27,864 nucleotides of DNA, taken from NCBI GenBank assembly GCA_002343825.1, contig DDSL01000006.1:16981-44844 (forward strand), in the 5' to 3' direction. A program made the position numbers and the translations under genes. The stretch comes from Chthonomonas sp. UBA2391 (GTDB lineage Bacteria > Armatimonadota > Fimbriimonadia > Fimbriimonadales > Fimbriimonadaceae). Below, in pieces: positions 23,312 through 27,864 of the stretch. Positions within the stretch are counted from its first letter, which is position 1. Each line of letters starts with the position of its first letter. The notes beneath the pieces are model-generated. The model saw nothing but the letters and a program-made list of their open reading frames with translations, made no database searches and was not told the origin of the DNA.

Positions 23312-24225
23312 CGGACGACCTCAAATTCATCAAGTCGCGGCATACTCTCTTGGGCTCCGGCTTTAAGCACGCAGAGGGTTGCCACCTCCACGGCCCGTTG
23401 GATCGCCGGATAAACATCCATCCCCTGGGCTAGCCCGGCCGCGAGGGCCCCATTGAAGGCATCTCCGGCGGCGGTGGTGTCCTTGGCCTCGACCTTGCGA
23501 GCGGGGAACATCGCCTCCGCGTCGGGCCCTTTCCAGAATGCTCCGCGGTCGCCGAGGGTAAGGACCACGTTACCTACTCCTCGTCCTTGCAAAACTTCGC
23601 ACGCTCGGCGACAAGAAGCCAGGTCATGGGGATCGACACCTGTGAGAATGCGACATTCGGTCTCATTGGGAGTGATGAATTCGCAAAGGGCTAGCAGGCT
23701 CTCGGGAATCTTCCGCGCCGGGGCAGGATTTAGAATCGTGACGATCTTCTTACGTTGGGCATAGAGGAACGCGGCTTCGGTGCACTCTAGCGGGGACTCC
23801 AACTGGGCGACGATGACGGCCGGGTCGGCAAGGGCCATGATATCGCCGAGCAGAGTTCTGGGCTGGAGTTGCATGTTGGCCCCGGGATCCACGATGATGG
23901 CATTGGTACCGTCGGGCAATACCGAAATGCTCGCCCGCCCCGTCCCGGCCCGATTCGTCTTCTGGATGTACTTAAGATTCACTCCCTCTTCGGCAAGGGG
24001 AGCCAAGACGGTCTCGGCGAACGGGTCTTGACCGACGCAGGTGAAAAACGTCACGTCGCAGCCAAGCCGAGCTGCGGCCATGGCCTGGTTGGCGCCCTTT
24101 CCTCCAGGATGGACCTGAGAGTGGACGGCAATCAGAGACTCTCCGGGTTGGACGAACCGCTGGACGGCATAGACGGTGTCCACGATCGAGCTACCGATCA
24201 CATACACCCGAGATGAAGATGCCAT
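23308..24225 (-). CDS. rbsK: Ribokinase (PfkB family)
   Basis: It phosphorylates D-ribose with ATP to ribose 5-phosphate, the substrate of PRPP synthetase. The 305-residue protein shows the PfkB signature GGKGANQA (from residue 41) and the catalytic motif DTTAAGDAFNG with the base Asp255. NPAPARKIP and PNETECRILTG are typical of ribokinases. Other sugar kinases of the family cannot be fully excluded. It faces wzm-like gene at 24265 across 39 bases, and overlaps phoU at the 3' end. No ribose transporter adjoins it. Confidence 0.9.
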   Translation of the reverse strand: MASSSRVYVIGSSIVDTVYAVQRFVQPGESLIAVHSQVHPGGKGANQAMAAARLGCDVTFFTCVGQDPFAETVLAPLAEEGVNLKYIQKTNRAGTGRASISVLPDGTNAIIVDPGANMQLQPRTLLGDIMALADPAVIVAQLESPLECTEAAFLYAQRKKIVTILNPAPARKIPESLLALCEFITPNETECRILTGVDPHDLASCRRACEVLQGRGVGNVVLTLGDRGAFWKGPDAEAMFPARKVEAKDTTAAGDAFNGALAAGLAQGMDVYPAIQRAVEVATLCVLKAGAQESMPRLDEFEVVR

Positions 24226-24252
24226 GAAATGGTAGACGCCCGATGACGGGGG

Positions 24253-24258
24253 TAAGAT
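24253..24258 (+). promoter_or_regulatory. Putative -10 box placing the transcript start at the ATG
   Basis: TAAGAT is followed by six bases and the ATG at 24265 of the ABC-2 permease gene, with no ribosome-binding site between. This would give a leaderless mRNA. No convincing -35. Confidence 0.4.
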
Positions 24259-24264
24259 TCGGTC

Positions 24265-25122
24265 ATGCGGGCAGAATTGCAGGAGTTGTGGAAATATCGT
24301 GAACTCTTGCTGACCCTCATCGAACGCGAGCTAAGAATTCGTTATAAAAATAGCTTTATCGGATTCTTTTGGAGTCTGCTCAATCCGCTCATCACGATGC
24401 TGGTGATGTGGCTCGTCTTCAAGTTCTTTTTGAATAATCGAACCGAAAGCTTTAGTGCCTATATCTTCGCGGCCTACTTGCCGTACATGTTCTTTCAGAT
24501 GACGCTGATGGATAGCGCCCAGTCGATCCTCTCGTCAATGCCAGTGATCAAGAAGGTTTACTTCCCTCGGGAAGTGTTGCCCCTGGCGACGATTGGAGCT
24601 AACTTCGTTCATTTTCTCCTAGCGCTTTTCGTCTACTTCTTGTTCTTATTGGCAGTGTGGGTGAAGAATCCGGGGCGTTCTCCTTTTACCGAGACGCTCA
24701 TTTTCCTGCCGGTCCTGATCGTGATTCAGCTCTGCCTCACGACCGGATTATCGTTGATGATCTCGGCCCTCAATACGTTCTATGAGGACGTAAAGTATAT
24801 GGTTGGGGTCATCTTGTACCTGATGTTCTTTCTCTCGCCCATCATGTATTTCAGCGAACAGGTAAGGTATTCACAGGCACTGGGGGATCGTGCGGAGCTG
24901 GTGTATGTACTTTATCACCTTAACCCGATCGCAATGCTGTGCACTGCTTATCGGAAGCTGATGCTCGCTCCCGTCAGTCCGATGGTCGGAGATCAACGCC
25001 TGCCCTACTTACCACTGGATTGGGCGCTCTTAGGAGTCTGTGCTGGCATCTCAGTCGCGACGCTTTTCGCAGGCTATGCCGTCTTTAACCGCCTAAAGTG
25101 GCGATTTATGGAGCGCCCCTAG
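24265..25122 (+). CDS. ABC-2 type polysaccharide exporter permease (Wzm/TagG/KpsM-like)
   Basis: A 285-residue inner-membrane protein with about six helices. It opens with the family hallmark ERELRIRYKNSFIGFFWSLL, in which a short cytoplasmic helix precedes the first membrane segment, and includes SLMISALNTFYEDVKYM and LSPIMYFSEQV before a HLNPIAML motif. Permeases of this type export lipid-linked O-antigen, teichoic acid or capsule. The gene is 2 bases upstream of its ATPase partner. Base composition looks more AT-rich than that of the housekeeping neighbours, common for envelope-glycan loci. Confidence 0.92.
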   Translation: MRAELQELWKYRELLLTLIERELRIRYKNSFIGFFWSLLNPLITMLVMWLVFKFFLNNRTESFSAYIFAAYLPYMFFQMTLMDSAQSILSSMPVIKKVYFPREVLPLATIGANFVHFLLALFVYFLFLLAVWVKNPGRSPFTETLIFLPVLIVIQLCLTTGLSLMISALNTFYEDVKYMVGVILYLMFFLSPIMYFSEQVRYSQALGDRAELVYVLYHLNPIAMLCTAYRKLMLAPVSPMVGDQRLPYLPLDWALLGVCAGISVATLFAGYAVFNRLKWRFMERP

Positions 25123-25124
25123 CC

Positions 25125-25850
25125 ATGAGTGTCCTACGCGTCGAGAAGATCGCAAAGACGTTTGCTCTCAGCCACAATGGAGGAGGGTCCCTTAAGACCG
25201 CTCTGCTCTGGTGGAAGCGGAGAAAGTTGGAAAAGCTGGAGGTTTTGCGCGAGATCTCTTTTGAAGTTCAGCCTGGAGAATGCGTGGCCTTAGTGGGTAA
25301 AAATGGAGCGGGGAAGAGCACACTTCTTTCTCTCATCGCCAAGGTCTACAAGCCCAGTTCAGGTTCGATCCGGGTTGATGGACGGTTAGCTCCTCTCCTT
25401 GAGCTTGGAGCTGGTTTTCACCCTGACCTGACGGGGGCGGAGAACATCCTATTTAATGGTGTTATTTTGGGCCTTACTCGCCAAGAGACACGTAACCGAA
25501 TGGCGGAGATCGTCGCCTTTAGCGGGATCGGCTCGCATATTGACGCCCCGGTCCGGACTTATTCCAGTGGGATGCTGGCGCGCCTCGGTTTTTCGATTGC
25601 TGTGCACGTAGATGCGGATTTGTTGATTGTCGATGAGGTGCTTGCGGTGGGCGACTTCGAGTTCGAACAGAAGTGCTTCCAGCGACTGAAAGAGTTTCGG
25701 ACGGCGGGTGGAGCGATCCTCTTCGTGAGTCACGACACCGATTCCGTTAGTAGGATTGCTGACCGGGCGATCTGGCTGGAACAAGGCACTGTTCGACTTT
25801 CTGGCCCAACCGAGGAAGTCTTGCGCGGTTATTTGAGTGGCGTCGTATAG
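25125..25850 (+). CDS. ABC polysaccharide exporter ATPase (Wzt/TagH/KpsT-like)
   Basis: A 241-residue ATPase. Walker A is GKNGAGKST at 58-66, the signature is YSSGMLARL, and Walker B is LLIVDEVLAVGD; the LELGAGFHPDLTGAENI segment is diagnostic for polysaccharide exporters. It lacks the C-terminal carbohydrate-binding domain that long Wzt proteins use to recognise capped O-antigen, so export is probably not cap-dependent. ATG 25125 follows the permease stop by 2 bases; an in-frame ATG at 25098 would overlap the permease and is less likely. Its last 22 bases overlap the convergent glycosyltransferase gene. Confidence 0.93.
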   Translation: MSVLRVEKIAKTFALSHNGGGSLKTALLWWKRRKLEKLEVLREISFEVQPGECVALVGKNGAGKSTLLSLIAKVYKPSSGSIRVDGRLAPLLELGAGFHPDLTGAENILFNGVILGLTRQETRNRMAEIVAFSGIGSHIDAPVRTYSSGMLARLGFSIAVHVDADLLIVDEVLAVGDFEFEQKCFQRLKEFRTAGGAILFVSHDTDSVSRIADRAIWLEQGTVRLSGPTEEVLRGYLSGVV

Positions 25851-26731
25851 GGACGCGAGTTTTTCAGCACGTTCCAAAAGAGCTTGGTCTTTCCGGGAAT
25901 CAGCATTCTGAGGGCCGCTCCAAGGATTTGCATAAGCCAGCAAACCCGATGCGCTACGGGACCATGATGGAGCGCAAAGTAGGTGCACTTGCCTAGGTTG
26001 TATTGCACAACAGACTTCCACCGAGTTTCGGTACTGCTCGCCCCCAGTTCGTGAACGACGTGCAACGTCGGATCAAACAGAATCTTGCCCTGTAACCGAA
26101 GACGCCGGCAGAGATCGGTGTCTTCGCAATAAAGGAAGTATCGATCATCAAGCTTCAATCCCCGCCGCATCATGAGGCAGGCACCCATGACCTGATCGAC
26201 CACCGAGACCCGATCGGTTGGGAGCCAGCGATTCTGCCAATAGCCATTGAAGAGGCGGGAAAAGGAGAAGATCTTCTCTAAGTAGAACTGCTCGCAGAAT
26301 AGCCGCCACAGCGTGAGCTCCGAGGCGCAAGAGTTTTGGAGTCGTCGATCGGGAAAGATCAATTGCGGTCCGAGTGCGATGACTCCTGAATCCCGGAAGT
26401 GTTGCACCATAGCCGCTAATTGACCAAGAGCCAATCGGGCATCGGAGTTCAGGAGCAGAATCAACGGCTTCTGGGTGAGTTCGAGGGCCATGTTGTTCGC
26501 CGCGCCAAATCCTCGATTGGTGGTGTTTCGCACTAGCTTCACGTTCGGAAACTCACGTTCCACCATCTCAGCCGATCCATCTTCGCTGGCATTGTCCACA
26601 ACCCAGACCTCGCCGGCATCGGTGACTGAGGCTAGACACTGGCGAAGAAGTTCGCGAGTGTTAAAACTCACGACGATCACCGCCACTGAGTCGGGGGTGA
26701 GTTCAGGGGTGCTATAATCGCGCCTATCCAT
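25829..26731 (-). CDS. Family 2 glycosyltransferase (rhamnosyltransferase-like)
   Basis: A 300-residue GT-A enzyme. VAVIVVSFNTRELLRQC, VVDNASEDGS (about 44-53), NRGFGAANNMAL and LLNSDARL (metal/nucleotide-sugar site) are typical of GT2; the downstream MGACLMMRR and YFLYCEDTDLCRRLRLQG segments resemble WbbL-type rhamnosyltransferases. It probably adds a sugar to the glycan exported by the adjacent ABC pair; donor and acceptor cannot be read from sequence. ATG 26731 overlaps the greA ATG on the opposite strand. An in-frame ATG at 26755 would lie wholly within greA and is less likely. C-terminal residues 265-300 are hydrophobic and basic, perhaps membrane-associated. Confidence 0.9.
   Translation of the reverse strand: MDRRDYSTPELTPDSVAVIVVSFNTRELLRQCLASVTDAGEVWVVDNASEDGSAEMVEREFPNVKLVRNTTNRGFGAANNMALELTQKPLILLLNSDARLALGQLAAMVQHFRDSGVIALGPQLIFPDRRLQNSCASELTLWRLFCEQFYLEKIFSFSRLFNGYWQNRWLPTDRVSVVDQVMGACLMMRRGLKLDDRYFLYCEDTDLCRRLRLQGKILFDPTLHVVHELGASSTETRWKSVVQYNLGKCTYFALHHGPVAHRVCWLMQILGAALRMLIPGKTKLFWNVLKNSRPYTTPLK
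26713..26718 (+). promoter_or_regulatory. Extended -10 promoter of greA
   Basis: TGCTATAAT (26710-26718) is a perfect extended -10 element with TATAAT at 26713-26718, 11 bases before the greA ATG. No -35 is evident, as expected for extended -10 promoters. It lies within the first codons of the divergent glycosyltransferase. Confidence 0.6.
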
Positions 26732-27203
26732 GGCCAACGAGATTCTACTGACCAAGGAGGGCTACGACAAGCTAGCGAAGGAGCTAGACGAGCTCAAGGG
26801 CCCGGTGCGCCAGCAGGTAGCGGACGCGATTCGCGAGGCGAAGTCCCACGGGGACTTGCGCGAAAACGCTGCCTATCATGAGGCAAAGTTAAACCAAACT
26901 CGGCTGGAAGGACGGATTGCCGATCTCGAGAAGGTGCTTCAATTTGCGAAAATTGTGGAGCGACCGGCCCACGCAGGAAATTCGGCGCATCTCGGAAGCA
27001 AGATCAAACTGAAGGACTTGAACTATGGGGACGAAATGGAGATCACACTTGTTGGATCTTTTGAGGCCGACCCCGCCAACGACCTCATCTCGATCACCTC
27101 GCCCCTCGGGAGCGCACTGATCGACCGATCGACTGATGATGAAATCGAAGTCCATGCTCCGGCCGGAATTCAAAAGTATCGCATTTTGGCTGTTGGCCGC
27201 TAG
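26730..27203 (+). CDS. greA: Transcription elongation factor GreA
   Basis: GreA enters the RNA polymerase secondary channel and stimulates cleavage of backtracked transcripts. The 157-residue protein has the expected length. The N-terminal coiled coil carries LTKEGYDKLAKELDELK and the tip motif GDLRENAAYHEAK with the catalytic acidic pair. The C-terminal FKBP-like domain includes ISITSPLGSALI. ATG 26730 is 11 bases after a TATAAT box and lacks a ribosome-binding site. The 3' end overlaps the following lipoprotein gene by 50 bases. Confidence 0.96.
   Translation: MANEILLTKEGYDKLAKELDELKGPVRQQVADAIREAKSHGDLRENAAYHEAKLNQTRLEGRIADLEKVLQFAKIVERPAHAGNSAHLGSKIKLKDLNYGDEMEITLVGSFEADPANDLISITSPLGSALIDRSTDDEIEVHAPAGIQKYRILAVGR
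26742..26770 (-). promoter_or_regulatory. Promoter of the glycosyltransferase inside greA
   Basis: On the minus strand TTGTCG (26770-26765), a spacer of exactly 17 bases and TAGAAT (26747-26742) form a credible sigma-70 promoter, ending 10 bases before the glycosyltransferase ATG at 26731. It lies wholly within the first codons of greA. Confidence 0.5.
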
Positions 27204-27840
27204 CCTGCTCGCGGTTGGCGGCTGCGGCAGTCCTAGCGCTGCCGCCAAGGCCGAAAAGCCCACGAACGGGGCCGCTCTTCCGATCGCCAAGCCCACGGTG
27301 ATCTTGGGTCCGGTCGAAGACCCGCAGGCGGGTGATCTGGCCCTGCTCTATGGCGAGAAAACCGTTCGATTGGGGGAGCTGGAACAAGACGCCCTCCGAG
27401 CGATTCCTAAGCCGGCGAGGGCCTTCGCTATTCCCGACGAGTCGCCCTTTGCCAATGAGAGCATCCGGCAGGTTGGGTGGGAGTCGGCCGAAAAGTCCTT
27501 TGGTCTCCTGACGAATGCCGGGGGACGGGTGTTGCTGGCGCTGTATCAGCGGGAACAGGTCTCGACGGAACTGTTGAATCAAACAGTCGCCGAACACGAG
27601 GCCGCCTTCGGTCCGAGCGAGACGTCCCTGACCGTCGGCCGAGTCAGTTATCGCTTTTGGGCGCGCGGGAACTCACGGCTGATGATCTCGGCCTCGCCGG
27701 ATGCGAAAGGGCGGCTCGGAATGGCCGTCGCGATCGGGCACTTCGAGGTGATGGACCCGCTGGGGATGTCACCCCGGCAAGCCGAGATGGATGCCGCCAA
27801 AGCCGAGCAACTGGCGCAAAAGCCCGTGGTCAAGCCATAG
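27154..27840 (+). CDS. Lipoprotein of unknown function downstream of greA
   Basis: From ATG 27154 the protein has 228 residues with a lipoprotein signal: basic start, hydrophobic run (FWLLAASLLAVGG) and Cys24 in VGGC. The mature part begins with an Ala/Lys linker and continues as a soluble domain (LLTNAGGRVLLALYQ, LTVGRVSYRFWARGN) ending in an Ala/Lys/Glu helix. I recognise no family. In-frame ATGs at 27136 and 27139 would lengthen the overlap with greA; 27154 gives the best signal peptide. A 50-base same-strand overlap in another frame is unusual but the lipobox makes the gene convincing. The last 24 bases of the window hold nothing. Confidence 0.75.
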   Translation: MLRPEFKSIAFWLLAASLLAVGGCGSPSAAAKAEKPTNGAALPIAKPTVILGPVEDPQAGDLALLYGEKTVRLGELEQDALRAIPKPARAFAIPDESPFANESIRQVGWESAEKSFGLLTNAGGRVLLALYQREQVSTELLNQTVAEHEAAFGPSETSLTVGRVSYRFWARGNSRLMISASPDAKGRLGMAVAIGHFEVMDPLGMSPRQAEMDAAKAEQLAQKPVVKP

Positions 27841-27864
27841 GTCGCTCGCCGCTCGGCCCGGGGC

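Noticed and set aside
24226..24264. TACCAT as a -10 box for rbsK
   Set aside because: It lies only three bases before the ATG, so transcription would begin within or beyond the start codon; the true promoter is unclear.

Overview
The window is a gene-dense, high-GC bacterial chromosome segment with about 28 protein genes. I see no rRNA, tRNA, insertion sequence, prophage or CRISPR array. Single-copy housekeeping genes (obgE, rimM, khpA, rpsP, ffh, upp, glmU, prs, recO, purL, nadK, phoU, greA) fix it as chromosomal. Lipoprotein signals plus an O-antigen/polysaccharide-type exporter suggest a cell envelope with exported glycans. The DUF6754-type cassette, short intergenic gaps and start-site style fit Armatimonadota (Fimbriimonadia-like) best; this placement is inference from memory, not a computed phylogeny.

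Layout. Positions 1-3877 (minus strand): upp, then ffh-rpsP-khpA-rimM-obgE, a protein-targeting and ribosome-maturation operon, with obgE running off the window edge. An array of 10-bp repeats sits between upp and ffh. Positions 3940-6296 (plus): glmU and prs, overlapping by ATGA. Positions 6314-10546 (plus): six tightly packed genes of unknown function encoding membrane or membrane-associated proteins, including a DUF6754-type protein. This is the least explained and most interesting block. It is followed by recO.

Positions 11281-13518 (minus): an SPFH protein with a C-terminal GYF_2 domain and a double zinc-ribbon membrane protein, resembling Bacillus subtilis YdjI/YdjG. Positions 13591-16448 (plus): a peptide/solute-binding lipoprotein and an AraC-type regulator. 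A possible 65-residue membrane peptide and a strong terminator follow, facing a small minus-strand lipoprotein.

Positions 17245-23311 (plus): purL, a large exported TPR protein, nadK, an orphan dipeptide-type ABC ATPase and phoU. Positions 23308-24225 (minus): ribokinase. Positions 24265-26731: an ABC-2 polysaccharide exporter pair (plus) and a family-2 glycosyltransferase (minus). Positions 26730-27840: greA and a lipoprotein.

Two architectural themes recur. First, genes inside operons usually carry GGAGG-type ribosome-binding sites, whereas several first genes have a TANNNT box 5-12 bases before the start codon and no such site, suggesting leaderless or nearly leaderless transcripts. Second, neighbouring genes on opposite strands often overlap: convergent overlaps at recO/zinc-ribbon, phoU/rbsK and ABC ATPase/glycosyltransferase, and divergent 5' overlaps at purL/lipoprotein and greA/glycosyltransferase.
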